Assembly: GCA_020736575.1 (NCBI GenBank)
Contig: JAGPYM010000014.1
Location: 186,001-250,000 of the forward strand
Origin: Thelonectria olida
Taxonomy: Eukaryota > Ascomycota > Sordariomycetes > Hypocreales > Nectriaceae
DNA: 64,000 nucleotides
Reading direction: 5' to 3'
The position numbers were made by a program, and so were the translations under genes. The notes beneath the pieces are model-generated. The model had not been told where the DNA came from and searched no databases. It saw only the letters and a program-made list of their open reading frames with translations. Positions 34,697 through 46,615 of the stretch are shown in pieces; the first letter of the stretch is position 1, and each line of letters begins with the position of its first letter.

Positions 34697-37489
34697 ATGG
34701 CCTGCTGCTACATAGCTGCCTTTTGCGTTGGGCAACTGGTTAAGGCATCCCAGTTTCTGGACCTTGACGAAGGCATCCGCTACAACGATGGCGAGGGCTT
34801 CGACCCCACCGATACAAAAGATCCAGTGGCACAGAATCACAAGTTTCATTCCGATGCCTTGATATTGTCGCTCAACGGCCTCACGTGTTCCGCCTGCACT
34901 TCTGCCGTCGAGAAGGCAGTGTCCAGCCTCAAGGGCGTGGATAAAGTGCGAGTCTCATTGGCGCTACAGCAAGCGACTGTCATTTCAGACGGTGACATCT
35001 TGGACCAGCAATTGGTCTTGACGACGATTCGTGATCTGGGATACGATGCTGAACCGGGTCCTCGAACCCCAAAGCAAGTCGTCGACCTCCTACGAGCCAA
35101 GGAACACATATCACATCTCTCATCCACCTTTTCTAAATTGGCTCGCGGTGTCGCAGTTCTTCAGGTTCTGACGTGGCTCGCATCAACCCTCAAGGGCTCA
35201 TCCTTAACGAGTTGGTCCTTGCTCTGGCTCTTTCATGTTGCTTCCATGGCTGTCACTTTTTACATCCAATACTTCCATGTTGCTTGGATTCACGCCAATG
35301 GATGGAAGTGGCTCAAAGCCGGGAGCATTAACATGAACACCCTAATCTCCTTATCTATGGGTCTGGGATCTCTGCTGTCCTTCACAGACCTTGTTTTCAG
35401 AGGGCCAGCAGACTCAAGTGCTTACTACAGCACCACGGTAGGCCTCGCCCTTGTAGTAGTCGCCGGTCGATACCTCGACGCTCTATCTCGAAGATCCGGG
35501 TCCAAGTACCTCATCAACCTGTACAAACCGATGCTAAAAACTCAGTATGCAATGTTGCATCCAACAAGACAGGCAAGTCTCACCCGCAATGCCAACTTAG
35601 ACCTCATGTTAACCATTCCGTGACAACCAGCTTGTCCCAAGCAATTTCTTAAGACCATCCGACGAAATTATTATCGAGCCTTTTTCCGAAATACCTTGCG
35701 ACTGCTACGTCTCCGAAGGCTCATCCTTCGTCAATCAGTCCATCGTCACGGGAGAATCCCTCCCAGTCAAGAAGACTGTCGGAGGCTGCTTACTCGGAGG
35801 CACCCGCAATCAGAACCATCGTCTTATTTGCGTCGTGCAAAAAGAAACGGCCGAGTCCTTCTATACTCGACTCGTGCAGCTCTCCACAGAGTCTACGTCG
35901 ACTGATTCTGGCGGATATAACTTTATCGAGCTTGCTATGAGATACTTTGTCACATTTGTTATTGTTTTTTCCTTCACAGTTCCCATTTTGACAACGTTTC
36001 GCGTTTGGCACGATTCACCGCCGTACGAGGTATTTCGCCATTGCGTGTCCCGAGCCACCACGATACTCACGAGCGCATGCCCATGTGCTTTGGGACTCGC
36101 AATGCCATCAGCAGTTGTTGCTCTAGTTTGTAAGTAAAACACATCACGCACGGGTCCCAACAGCATCAGCTAACGCCCACGGTAGCTTCCGCTGGGAGGA
36201 AAGGCATCTTAATTACTGGAGGCATTCAGACTATTCAGAAGCTCCAAAATTCTCGGTCGGTTGTTTTTGACAAAACCGGAACCCTGACAGAGGCAACACT
36301 GGCAGTTGAGAATGTCGTCGTGGCACCCCAATGGATTGAATGCAAAGACATTCTCTGGCAGTACGTTTGTGCCCTTGAGGAGCATGTGACCGCGAGCCAT
36401 CCCATTGCTAGGGCTATTTTCAGCTCGGGACTTCGAGAATTGGGCCCTCTCTGGGCGTCAAAACAACCATATCGTCGCTGTAAATCCTTGACCCGAGACA
36501 CTGGACAGGGCATCTCAGCTCAAGTCCGGCTCGAGAATGATACATGGCGCCATGTCAAAGTTGGCAGTGGCCGGTATTTCGGACAGTTGGGTATTGACGG
36601 TATGCCAGAACAGGTTCGATGTCCAATCAACGGCATGATTTCAGTACACATTGCTATCGACGGAAAATACGCCGGCACTCTCTATCTCGGAGTAAGTAGC
36701 TCGGGCTTTTGGCATAAGGACTTTCACTCATGAGACACAGGACACTGTTAGGGGCGAGGCGATAAGCGTGATCCAAGACCTGAAGTCCATGGGATATGAA
36801 TGCGGAATGGTAAGATATATCATCTTGCGTCGTTTTTATTCTCTATTCTGACACCATTATTCTAGCTCACAGGAGATACCACAGAGTCGGCGCTCCGTGT
36901 GTCCAAGATGCTGAGGATCCCCGTCTTGGGCTCAGAAGCAACACCCACTGACAAGCAAGACTGCATAAAGTCCTTACAGACAAGAGGCAAGATTGTAGCT
37001 ATGGTCAGTCTCGCACGCTTTCTTTGCTTCATTCACTCTTGTGCTCCTGAAAGCTTCTTCTCATACGGCAACTAGGTTGGCGATGGGCTGAACGATGCGC
37101 CCTCTTTGTCGACGGCGGATGTTGGCGTCGCTCTGCACCGGGATTCCGCGTATGCTACCATGGGAGCCTCGATCATGATACTCAACTCTCGACTCGAGTC
37201 AATAGCACTGATGTATCAGATGGCTCAGCTGACCATGCGGCAAATCCATTTCAACCTCCTCTGGATATTCGCCTACAACATTGTGGGGTTGAGCCTCGCA
37301 TCTGGAATGGTGACGCCTTTTGGCTTTGAACTGAACCCGTATGCACTCACTATCCAAGTCTGGGGAAGCATGTAAGCTAATTGTCCAAGGCCCATTGCAG
37401 CGATGATGATGTCAATGTCATCCGTGTGCATAACGTTGCAGAGCTTTCGGCTCCAGCGTAGGCTTGAAGCGTTGTCATGTTGGAGATGA
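34697..37489 (+). CDS. Copper-type P1B-ATPase, one HMA domain
   Basis: ATG at 34697 (MACCYIAAF). One metal-binding domain, LTCSACTSAVEKAV (about 60-75). TGESLPVKK actuator, CPCALGLAMPSA metal site in TM6, DKTGTLT phosphorylation site, SHPIARAI, and GDGLNDAPSL. The last exon has MSMSSV, the TM8 motif of Cu+ pumps. Intron 35573-35630 is GC-AG (AG|GCAAGT donor). The final intron is best placed at 37339-37389 (51 nt). An apparent in-frame TAA at 37373 lies inside it. It exports copper from the cytosol. It shares its promoter with the CoA ligase and may use the motif at 34390; a role in the pathway is unclear. Confidence 0.9.
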
Positions 37490-37885
37490 ATCTTGGAACG
37501 GACTGGACCATGTCTTCACGTTAATTACCATATCCAAACAAGATGTCTCTGAGATGCGTGCCTGCGTCAGCCTGAGACTCAAACTTTGGTTCGCTTGGAG
37601 CTGCGCATGGCCCCTCGTTACACAGACACGTCAGCCTACATGTTGACGATAATTTCGAGGTTAAATTTCAAATTTTCAGCCTATGATGTGTTGTAGATTT
37701 AATGTACTTATGCCAGTTACGCCGAGCTGAAATGCAGGAAATTCCAATCAGGAATAGAGCAAGCGTGGAATACGAGGTTGTGAGGCTCTGTACTCGAGTA
37801 TGAAGCCCATGACCTGGACTGAATCTCCTGGCCAATTCATCCTATCCCACCCAGGCTTTTGCAGTCTCTACTGTGGTCTCTCATA
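37490..37885. other. Intergenic, no gene seen
   Basis: 3' flank of the copper ATPase. Confidence 0.5.
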
Positions 37886-38651
37886 ATGCCCGCCAGGAAT
37901 CTCGGCCTAATCAAGCACTTTGGCTTGAGTTGTCCAGACGGCGGCGATGCCTAGGTATGCGGGGGCTCATGGATCGAGTTTCTCGGATGCTGTACTTCCA
38001 ATCCATGCGCTGGGAACAATGGTGTCTGCCCGAAAGCACGCCTACAGCCACTTATCTACACACAAGGCGTCGATATGTTTTTTAACTAAGACTGTGATAG
38101 TCCACAGGGCACGAACTTGTGGTATAGATGCGGAAGAGAACAATTCCTTGGTTGCTGTGACTCTGGTGAGGAGGAATCTCCCTTGCCCTGATGCCGATTC
38201 TTCCCGAGACAAACTGGTGCCCGCTGTGTTGCTCCATGAAGGACTTATGCGGGAAGCATTATTCACTCCCGACCTTGTCACCCTCAGCTGGGTTGTCGTC
38301 ACTCCAACACCGATCAGAAACGGATCCGAATTGGCCATCCCTGCATCTACCGATACTACTCCTACTCTCACTACCGTCACCCCTACACTAGCCAACTCAA
38401 ATGCATCCATGCCTGATGCGAAAAGTCGAGATTCATGGGTTCTCTTGAGCCTCGAGATGTTCGGCATCTCCGTTGGCGTGTCGATCTTCAGCCTAGTTTT
38501 AATAGCCATTTTCTGGAAGCGTCTGTTGGTTCCTTGGAGAAAGAACCGGCATTTGGAATACATCGTCTTTTACATCCAATTTTACAAAGACATAAATGAC
38601 CCATCCAAGAAAGATTCGGGTCTCCAATCAATCGAAACCGTAAGCCTTTGA
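37886..38651 (+). pseudogene. Broken cysteine-rich, single-TM surface protein (copy A)
   Basis: The ATG at 37886 opens MPARNLGLIKHFG then SCPDGGDA and a TAG at 37952-37954. The same frame goes on with VCGGSW, EFLGCCTSNPCAGNNGVCP and a TAA at 38087-38089. The rest needs another frame: a second Cys-rich unit, a Ser/Thr/Pro-rich stretch, a TM helix (FGISVGVSIFSLVLIAIF) and a basic tail. The order and the motifs CPDGGD, GCC-S-PC, CP match copy B at 54217. Two stops plus a frame change make function unlikely. Its 3' end overlaps the convergent reading frame at 38582. Alternative: unusual splicing, but no plausible intron removes either stop. Confidence 0.7.
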
Positions 38652-39346
38652 GCCTTACAACCCAAGAAGGCTAAAGTGTTCAGCTGAGCGCGAACCTGAA
38701 CATCCAGGCCCAAATCCTCTGCGAGACAACCCGTGTCGGTTGGCACTTGCATCCCACGATGGTAACTGTAAGCTTCAGCGACTTCCCATAATTTCTCGGG
38801 CTTTTCAAGTTTCCGAGCATACTCGCTCGAAACCTCGTCTTGTCCTGTAAAGCTTTCCCATGCCTCGACCCAGCAGATCGATTGTGAGGAATGATCTGCA
38901 CCGGTGTTTCGGTGCTCTATCGACACATCGGCCAAGAGTACGAAGAATCCAGAGGGTTGATCGTCTCTCCAGAAAAAAAGAACCTCCCAAATGAAGTAAA
39001 ACTTGCCCATCATGTTGAATTTCGAAGAGCAATAATCTCTCTCCCCGTGCTTGCACAACACCTGGTCATCCAAAAGGGGAGGCTTTGTCGTCCCCGTTGC
39101 TATTAAGCGGTACGGGTTGCGCGCTGTTCCTTTCAATGCGAGAGAAATTTGCGGTGCATCTCTATAGCTTGGTTGTTGTGTTCTGCTTGGCTTGTCCCAT
39201 TCTCCCGGGCGGTATAGGATAGTTTGTGGCTTCGCCATGCGGAGATCAACAATTAGGTCCGAAACTAGAAGCATTATCATATTAGCCGTTTGCAAGCACG
39301 AGTCAACCAATTGCCATATGTCGTCAGCGGGTCTGCTACGAACCAT
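38582..39346 (-). CDS. Hypothetical 254-residue protein overlapping the HET gene
   Basis: Open frame from the ATG at 39344-39346. It starts inside the last codons of the HET-domain gene in another frame (11-bp overlap). I recognise no domain. Same-strand overlap is rare in fungi, so it may be the C-terminal half of the HET protein separated by a frameshift, or reached by an intron that I could not place cleanly. The tail overlaps copy A on the other strand. Low confidence as a separate gene. Confidence 0.4.
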   Translation of the reverse strand: MVRSRPADDIWQLVDSCLQTANMIMLLVSDLIVDLRMAKPQTILYRPGEWDKPSRTQQPSYRDAPQISLALKGTARNPYRLIATGTTKPPLLDDQVLCKHGERDYCSSKFNMMGKFYFIWEVLFFWRDDQPSGFFVLLADVSIEHRNTGADHSSQSICWVEAWESFTGQDEVSSEYARKLEKPEKLWEVAEAYSYHRGMQVPTDTGCLAEDLGLDVQVRAQLNTLAFLGCKAQRLTVSIDWRPESFLDGSFMSL

Positions 39347-40643
39347 TGAGTTTGAAGAGTCGTCGAAGACTACGATATCCCAGTCCTCTCACTTCCTCAT
39401 TAAGTTTTCGACCCTGCAAACGTATCTGGCCGTTGATCTTTGGGGCGTGGCCTGGACTTAGAGTGACGGTGAGCGTAGGAAATTCGCGGTAAAAAGTCCG
39501 AGCTGCAGGATCAGGAGAATCGACTTTGGCAACAAAGATTGCTTGTCGCTTGAGTACATTGCCATCGGCATGGCAGGCTAACACTGCTAGGAAACATGAT
39601 ATGCGCCGGGTTTGGGACGGCTGGCCTGGGTGCTTTATATCAACGTGGACTTGACAAGGGACAAGAATGACACCCATCTCTAGTCCGATGGAGTTTGCAA
39701 TCAGATTGCGCGTATGGGGCTCGGAAGCATTCTTAACCAGTGCACCGCTATTTCTGAACCAGGAAGGGTGTTGAGCGAGCGTTGGTGTGAATCCAGCAAA
39801 GTCTGCGCCTGGCGATTCGTGCCAGAGCAGTATCGATTGGTCGTCAGATGCGGTGATGATTTCTTGCTGTAGACGATAAAAGGCCTTTTCTGGGCCCTCA
39901 CCGTATAGAAGAGGCATGTTGACATCAAATATGCCCATGAGACAGTAGGCCATATCTTCCGGTCTCGTGGTCTCCCTCTTTTCAACCCATTGCATTCTTG
40001 TAGCAACTGATTCCTTTGCTAACAACGAGCCACAAGAACTTTTTCCCTCACAAGCCATCGGGCCACTTGGATCGGGCGAAGTCATGCTAGTTGAGGGTCT
40101 TGCGAGAGCCCAGTCGCAGTGATGAACATACATCTCGCCGATGCCGGTGATACTGGATAGTCTCTGCCAGATCCAGCTTGATGAGGACAAATAGTTCCAA
40201 TCACGATCAAAGAACTCAACATGGCATGGCGCAATGAGTTCCTGAAGCGTCCAGCCCCGTGTAAACCAGCGACTCGTGTCGAAGTTTGCAAAAGTGCCAT
40301 CTGGTTCAAGGGCCACATCCGATAGAAATGCTAAGCAAATAGACGAATGCTCGTACCATTTGAACATGGAGTTGATGGCCTCAGACAACTCGGAGCTGCT
40401 GGACTTGTCAATACAGCATGTATCAATCCAGATCCATTTCAGTTTAACTTTCCTCGCCACTTCGCACGCCTTTAGCACCTTGCGCAGGCCTTCACTAGGA
40501 TTTGGCTCCTTCGCCAAGCCGCGTCGAACATGTTCGAAGCGAATTTCTTCTTCGCCCCAAGTGTGAGACAGAATGGCGTAACGTGGAGTGATTGTGCCAA
40601 CAAAGGTTTTCAACTCGAGCGTGGAGGTGTTAAGAAGTCGCAT
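39336..40643 (-). CDS. HET-domain (heterokaryon incompatibility) protein
   Basis: Intronless, 435 residues from the ATG at 40641-40643 (MRLLNTSTL). All three HET blocks are present: YAILSHTWGEEE (about 22-33), WIWIDTCCIDK (about 70-80) and RWFTRGWTLQELIAP (about 125-140). They are followed by the usual TRPEDMAYCLMGIFDVNMPLLYGEG. HET proteins mediate nonself recognition and cell death on hyphal fusion; many copies are orphan or degenerate. The C-terminus ends abruptly at GYRSLRRLFKLNGS where the next frame starts, hinting at a frameshift. Confidence 0.88.
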   Translation of the reverse strand: MRLLNTSTLELKTFVGTITPRYAILSHTWGEEEIRFEHVRRGLAKEPNPSEGLRKVLKACEVARKVKLKWIWIDTCCIDKSSSSELSEAINSMFKWYEHSSICLAFLSDVALEPDGTFANFDTSRWFTRGWTLQELIAPCHVEFFDRDWNYLSSSSWIWQRLSSITGIGEMYVHHCDWALARPSTSMTSPDPSGPMACEGKSSCGSLLAKESVATRMQWVEKRETTRPEDMAYCLMGIFDVNMPLLYGEGPEKAFYRLQQEIITASDDQSILLWHESPGADFAGFTPTLAQHPSWFRNSGALVKNASEPHTRNLIANSIGLEMGVILVPCQVHVDIKHPGQPSQTRRISCFLAVLACHADGNVLKRQAIFVAKVDSPDPAARTFYREFPTLTVTLSPGHAPKINGQIRLQGRKLNEEVRGLGYRSLRRLFKLNGS

Positions 40644-40845
40644 TCTGGCGGAATTGCGGAGATCAAGTTGATGTTTCGTGCGGGGGCTCGAAAATGTCAC
40701 GCTTTCGTCGGGGCGGTTTATGCAGTAAGCACAGCTTCACTCTGACCATTGATCCAATCACATACTTCACGCTGCCCACTTCTCGTACCGGGCTGGAGGA
40801 ACATCGTAATGCCCTGCATTAGACGGACTTTACTCCGAAATGATA

Positions 40846-42964
40846 TCATAGGAGTAGGTCACTGCAGAAAGCCCCTCCCAAATCGAAGCCATGGTCGAAC
40901 AAATCGTTCCATGGCAAATCAATACTAGGTGTAGGTTCGCCGGGCTGGGGCTGGTTCTGACACTTGAGTCCGAACCACGACATGAACTCCGTGTCCACAT
41001 CATTATCCAGAACTGGGGTTGTGTCGAATACGGCGAGCGTGGCGTTCCCCAGTCTCGTGACGATCTGGGCGCTTCGCTCTCCAACTGCACGCCCGTTGGA
41101 GATGTCTCTGAGCAACGCCGTGCATGATCGAATGTTAGACTCGGCGACTTCCTTGGTAAGCTCAGAACGGAGTGTGAAGCTCGCCCGGAGACTGTACAGC
41201 ATCGTGACGGCTGCCATGAACAGGGAGTTCAGCGCGACGAATGTGTAGATCACTTTGTTTTTCGCATACAGTGCACTGTAACATGTGATGAGGCTGATGG
41301 ATGAGTCGGCGCAAAGCCGAATAGCGTCAATCGTTGCGACTGGCGACGCATGAGATGGTCGATATAGATTCAAGATGGCTTGGTGGTACGCAATCTGGAA
41401 CCATTCGGTCATCTGGTACATGGAAGCCGGAGCCAAGTATCGTGGTGCTGAGAACAGCCAGTCGTTGAGGCGAGCGTAGTACTGATGTCGAATCGCTTCT
41501 AGGTTGTATCCTTCAATGTTGGTGTTTCCAGCTGAATGTAGCGCTTTGTAAATGTCGGCATTTATGCGGCGGAGATTGATGACGTGGAGAAAGGTAGACA
41601 TGTCTTTGACATTGGGGATTAGGCTGACCATGGAGGCGCCGTCGGGGTTGGTGAGTTTGTCATCCGGGATTGACAGCGGGAGAGGCATCGTGATGTCGGA
41701 GTCATGTATTCCCAGGGGACGGCCCATTGCGATCGATATGCTTCGATCCATTGTGTACACACTCCAAAAAAGTCTCTTGCACATTTCTGCTTCGAGGAGA
41801 CTCTTGTTGACTACCGCCTCATGGCGATGCAGATCAATGCCGACGGCTAGACGCAGGGCCAGGCCAACAGTGTACCAGAGATTGACCAGCTGGGGCTCAT
41901 TGCTACCAAAGATGCAGAGCAGCAGCAAGCACTGGATGCAGTCAATGTCACTTGCGCCCATGACATTTCCCAGGTCGCGGATCGCAGCTTGGAAAAACTG
42001 GTGATGCGAAACAAGTGGTCTCGTCTTTGCTCGGGAGAGTTCAGAGGCACCAATGGCAAACACCATGTTAACTTGAAACGATGATAGTTTATGGTTCGCT
42101 TCACGGAGATTATGACCTGGGTTAGAGATGCGTTAGGACTCGCGTTAAGGTTGAAGATCGAGGTAGATTCCATACCATTCAAGAACGGCACAAAATGAGA
42201 CTCCATAAAGGTCGGTCGGTGGAGGACAGGGAACTGTGGCCAACGGCGGGCAAAAAAGACTTCGACCAGCTCCAACCCATAGTCATCGGGTGTTAGTGGT
42301 ATCGAGCTGGATACATCTTCGCATGGGCTGGCCTCGGCCAAGCCATTCCATAGGTGCCAAGGGCTGCTCAAGAAGCTGCCGTTAGGAGTGTCTGCAGCAC
42401 CAGTTTCTGGAAAGGTAGGCAGTAGAATTCGCCCAGGGTAATATATTTCTTCGTGGGTAGGATGAGCAGTACTGAGTGACAGCTGCGGGTCGTAGTTGGC
42501 ATCTAGACCAGGAAGATTCGACAGATCTTGCGCATCCAGAGACACATTGCACGTCTGGCTGGTGGAGCTTGACTGAGACTCGGTTGATCGCTGCGCTTGT
42601 AGACTTTCGACTTGTTCTTTGAGCTTCTGGACTTGATTTCGAAGCTGCTCGCATTCGCAGTTCGGGTCTACTCGCACGACGAGCCGTTCTGATGGGACGC
42701 AGGCAACACCAGCAAGCCCGCAAGGTCCACAGATCGGAAGTGCTCCATCGCACTGCAGTCCGTCAGCCCGACGCTCTACCCAGAAACAGCAGATTCGAGT
42801 ATTACCTTTTGCTTCCGCCGTCGGCATCTTTCACAGGCCGCAGAGTTCCGTTTCAAACCCCGACGGTGAGCCAGTCTCGGGCGATCAGGACTCGATCGGT
42901 CATCGGCCTGCCCCGATCCCACGTCTCCAGATGCTCTTGACCGCGGCATTGGTGTTTCGGCCAT
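40846..42964 (-). CDS. Zn2Cys6 transcription factor of the amidohydrolase/PrpF set
   Basis: Three exons, ATG at 42962-42964 (MAETPMPRS). Exon 1 ends in CERCRRRKQK, and the intron places CDGALPICGPC next to it, giving a complete zinc cluster. A coiled coil follows (CEQLRNQVQKLKEQVESLQAQ). The C-terminal fungal_trans domain includes LFWSVYTMDRSISIAMGRPLGI. About 640 residues. Divergent from the amidohydrolase; the shared 269-bp promoter contains the palindrome TCGGATGCATCCGA, which occurs again in front of the PrpF gene. A CGG-N6-CCG site is the class these dimers bind, so autoregulation and control of the set are likely (inference). Confidence 0.92.
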
Positions 42965-43106
42965 TTACAGCGCGGATAAAGGTAAACTCAGCTGTCGGAG
43001 TTGCCCCGGTTTGGCAGGATTCCAATGACAAACGAGCCGGGAGATGCGATGGTTTTCAAGGGCGAGGCCGTGGATGAATGGCCAGAATCGAGAGAGAAGG
43101 TGCGTT

Positions 43107-43120
43107 TCGGATGCATCCGA
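43107..43120. promoter_or_regulatory. 14-bp palindrome TCGGATGCATCCGA (CGG-N6-CCG)
   Basis: Lies in the 269-bp divergent promoter, 114 bp upstream of the amidohydrolase ATG and 143 bp from the regulator ATG. An identical copy is at 47304. Confidence 0.7.
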
Positions 43121-43233
43121 CGGGCGAAGACCGCTCCACCGAGAAGCGTACAAGAAGCCCTTTGGCCGCCTAACTCATTTGGTTGCTCAGTTCAAATATT
43201 ACTTGAAAGATCCAGATCGTTCCAGGCGCCAAC

Positions 43234-44322
43234 ATGGGTCAAATATTTGGAACTCTTCTGTCGAGGTATGAAAGCGTCATCGGAACTAAGCCGGGAAGGA
43301 GCTAATCTCATCCCCCAGGTCACGTGCCAGCCCGTCGTGGCGTCTCCCGTCCGGCGCTTGGGACACTCATGTTCATGTTTTCGACTCGTCAATTGGACCA
43401 TTTGCAGCGGGCCGAGCCTACACCCCAGCGCAGGCACTTCTAAGCCAGTTGAAGTCATTCATTTCTACCATCAGTCAAGATGGACGACCGCTGCGTCTCG
43501 TGCTCGTTCAGCCATCACCGTATCACACGGATAACAAAGTCTTACTTCACACACTGAGGCAACTACGAGATGAAGGCTCAGTTGCGGCACGCGGCATTGC
43601 GGTGGTAGATGTCCCTACTATTCAAGATGAGGAGCTCTGGGAGATGCATGAGCTTGGCGTCCGTGGCCTGCGACTGAATATGCAGGCAAATGGTCGTGGG
43701 GTAGACATTGACAAGCTCCGGGCTCTTATTCTTCAAGCCGCAGACAGGATCAAAGGACTCCCTGATTGGAAACTGCAGTTGTTTTGTCCTGCCCAAGTTT
43801 GGGATGGTGAGTATCTTGCGGGGCATCTTTCACATTTAATTCAACTGACAAGGTCAAGACCTTTATGCCACGATTCGCACACTTCCAGTCCAGGTTATTG
43901 CGGATCATATTGGAGGCTTGTTGGGATCATCCAAGCTGGAAGGGGCAAAGGAGGATCAGAATTTCGGCCATCAACTAAACCAACCTGGTTTCAAATCACT
44001 CATTTCCCTCGCCCAGGAGTCCAAGGTAATTGTCAAGGTTTCTGGTCTGTATCGTGCTTCAACCCGAAATGAGGAGGGGTTTGACGACCTCGAGCCCATC
44101 ATCAGGGCGTTGGCCACTAGCATACCTGACGGACTCGTGTGGGCAAGCGATTGGCCGCACACGGGAGAAGGAAAAGATCGGAAAAAGCGTAATCTGGATC
44201 ACATAGAAGATTTTAGACCGGTGGACAATGAGGCCATTCTCAAGAATATTAGAGCGTGGATGGGCGATGATCAGGCTTGGAGGAAGATGATGGTTGACAC
44301 TCCTGCGATGGTATATCGATGA
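43234..44322 (+). CDS. Amidohydrolase-2 family enzyme (2-pyrone-4,6-dicarboxylate-hydrolase type)
   Basis: Three exons. The ATG at 43234 gives MGQIFGTLLS, joined by intron 43266-43318 to SRASPSWRLPSGAWDTHVHVF, which carries the HxH metal motif. A second intron (about 43807-43855) restores VWDDLYATIRTLPVQVIADHIGG. The C-terminal exon has GLVWASDWPHT, the conserved Asp motif. About 325 residues, TIM-barrel metal-dependent hydrolase. Relatives hydrolyse lactones such as 2-pyrone-4,6-dicarboxylate in protocatechuate/gallate 4,5-cleavage routes. A PrpF/oxalomesaconate-tautomerase-type protein downstream fits, since its class acts just after that step. The substrate is inferred. Confidence 0.85.
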
Positions 44323-44721
44323 CGAATTCCGATCATTCATAAACCAAGGTTCTTTCAGTGGCATGACCAATCCCATAGTGGTTCAATTGCTAATTGGTCT
44401 ACCTTTTTTTTGCGATGTTCGTGAGCGATAGATATATCATTACATCACGATTTCCTTTTGGCCGCACCCTGGTTCTCCGTTCACATTCATTTGCAGCGAT
44501 TAGGTCAAATAAAACAAGGAACTGAATAAACATTGGGAGCGGTATTATCAATTCAAGCATTCTTGTTGGCTATGAAAGAACCAAGACGCATGGTCACTCA
44601 TCAACTCTGGGCTCCCAAGACGCCCTTCCTCCCTCGGATTAGACAAGGCCATGCCAGTTACCTCTCCTTCCTATCCACAATGATCCCGAACCACCAGATG
44701 TTCAAGGCTGAAGTGGTGGGA
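44323..44721. other. Convergent intergenic region
   Basis: 3' flanks of the amidohydrolase and the transporter; no gene or motif seen. Confidence 0.5.
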
Positions 44722-46387
44722 TTATTTGTGCTCAGAGTGAGTAGCAAACTGAGCAGCAAACTCCATCTTTTCAGCTGACAGGGTTGTTTCTTCATCCAGC
44801 TCCGACCGGTTTGGGAGAGGCTGTCGCAACTTGTAGATGGGACGCTGGAAGATGGCATCCATGTCATCCAGGCTCAGACCGCTGGTCTCGGGGACGAAGA
44901 ACAGCGTGTAAAGGAACGCAACGACGCACCAAGCGACGAAGAAGAAAAATGCTCCCCAGATATCCATGGAAGAGAGAATGCTCGGTGTAGCCTTGGTGAT
45001 GGCAAAGTAGAACAGCCAGTGGAAGCATTGAGATAGAGCTCCGCCAAAGGACCGAATGCGGTTGGGCCAAAGCTCGGCACCGAAGAGATAGGGCAGGGTG
45101 TAGAGTCCGACCGCCCATCCCAGTGCGTGGACATAGATAATAGCAATCGCCGCATCTGATGCTCCTGCAGTAACGGAGTCGGGATCTCTCGTATAGAACC
45201 TCAAGTACCCGCACAAATATGCATGGCAAACAGCTTGAATGGAAATGCCAATCATCAACGACCTGCGTCTTCCGAGGACATCAACAAAGACCAAAGACGC
45301 GATAACGCAGCAGATCAGCTTTGCAATCGAATAGAGACCGCTCGAGTACACCTTGACGTCCGTTCCAGTAACACCGACGAGGCCGAAGATGGTGGGAAGG
45401 TAGTTTGTGATGGAGTTGGCTCCCGAGAACTGCGCGAGGATATACGCAATAATCGTGAGCTGAACACGTCGAAGATTCGATCGAACGCAGAATGTTTCCT
45501 TCACGACGGAGGCGAAGCTCTGCTCCCCAAATTGGCTCGTTTCGTCTTCGATGTGTGACACCAGCTGACTATACTCGTCTTGGACGTAGGGGTGGCTCTC
45601 TGGGAGGCCTCGCAGTTTCACAAGGGCAGCAAGAGCCTCCTGTGGCCGTCCCTTGATAGCAAGCCATCTGGGGGATTCGCTTGCGAAAAAGGACAAAGCA
45701 ATGGCAATGACAGGCACAAATGTCTGAACAAACCAGGGCACTTGATTCTGGAAGGTTTTGGTTGACGAAATATGCATGTTGACTCCATAGACGGAAAAGA
45801 CGCCGATGGCTTGTCCGGAAAGCATACAAATGTTGAACCAGAGTGTCATGAGTCCTCGAACAGTCTTGGGCGCCATCTCGGCGATTGCCATTGGTCCGAC
45901 GACAGTGCATGCTCCAATACCAAGACCAGCGACGATGCGTCCGACGTACAAGGCTCCCTGATGTCCGTACGAGAAGCAAGAGATCAGAGAGCCAATTGCG
46001 TAGGTGATTTGATACAGTCTCATGGACCAGATTCGACCGATTCTGTCATTGAGGAAGAAGGACAAGAAGGCTCCAATGCCAGCACCAATATTGACAAAAG
46101 ACACAAGGTTCGAAATCGTGGACGCGTCGAGCTCTGCGTCAAGGTTGTATTCGTTTCGAAACGATTTCAGCTGAGTGATGGCTGCGGCCGCACCTTCATC
46201 CCACCCTATTAGAAACATTAGTAAGAGTTATCTCGTGGCAAATATGATGGTTTTGTTTACCTTTCGGGCATCCGGAAAGTGCGAAAGTGACGACTGACAG
46301 GATCAGGTGCCAGTTCAGGATCCCATCTGGTAAAGCCTTGACAGCCCTGACATATTTCATCAACGGCGACTGCTTGACGGAGTCCAT
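44722..46387 (-). CDS. MFS transporter, sugar-porter family (hexose/quinate type)
   Basis: Two exons, intron about 46205-46261, ATG at 46385-46387 (MDSVKQSPLM), about 535 residues. GWDEGAAAA in TM1, NDRIGRIWSMR (the D-R-x-G-R loop), PMAIAEMAPKTVRG (PESPR-region equivalent) and ASESPRWLAIKGR follow. VDVLGRRRSLM and FVPETSGLSLDDMD in the second half complete the sugar-porter pattern. Substrate could be a sugar, quinate or an aromatic/tricarboxylic acid; it sits between the amidohydrolase and PrpF genes. Its upstream region has a TCGGA-N5-TCCGA inverted repeat resembling the palindromes of its neighbours. Confidence 0.9.
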
Positions 46388-46615
46388 TGTGAGATGGGGA
46401 CAGAAGAATTTCTGTAAACTCCTGGAGCTCTGGTATGACTGCGATTGGGAGATATACGATATGGCACAGCATGATATTAGGAGTCCACAGTCGACTTTAA
46501 TACTCTTCAGGGTCATGGCAACTGACCAGTTCCCCAGAATCTTCCTCCCTTACCCCGCGTCGCTCCGCACAAGACTAGTCAGGAGTCCAGACCCCAAATC
46601 TTCCCCAGATCTAGT

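Noticed and set aside
37372..37389. An 18-nt intron or premature TAA in the copper ATPase
   Set aside because: 18 nt is too short for a fungal intron. A 51-nt intron at 37339-37389 with a GTATGC donor removes the stop and yields the expected TM8 sequence.
37886..38651. Intact gene model starting at 37947
   Set aside because: That start skips the conserved first Cys-rich unit, which is visible in another frame with two stops; a pseudogene explains the sequence better.
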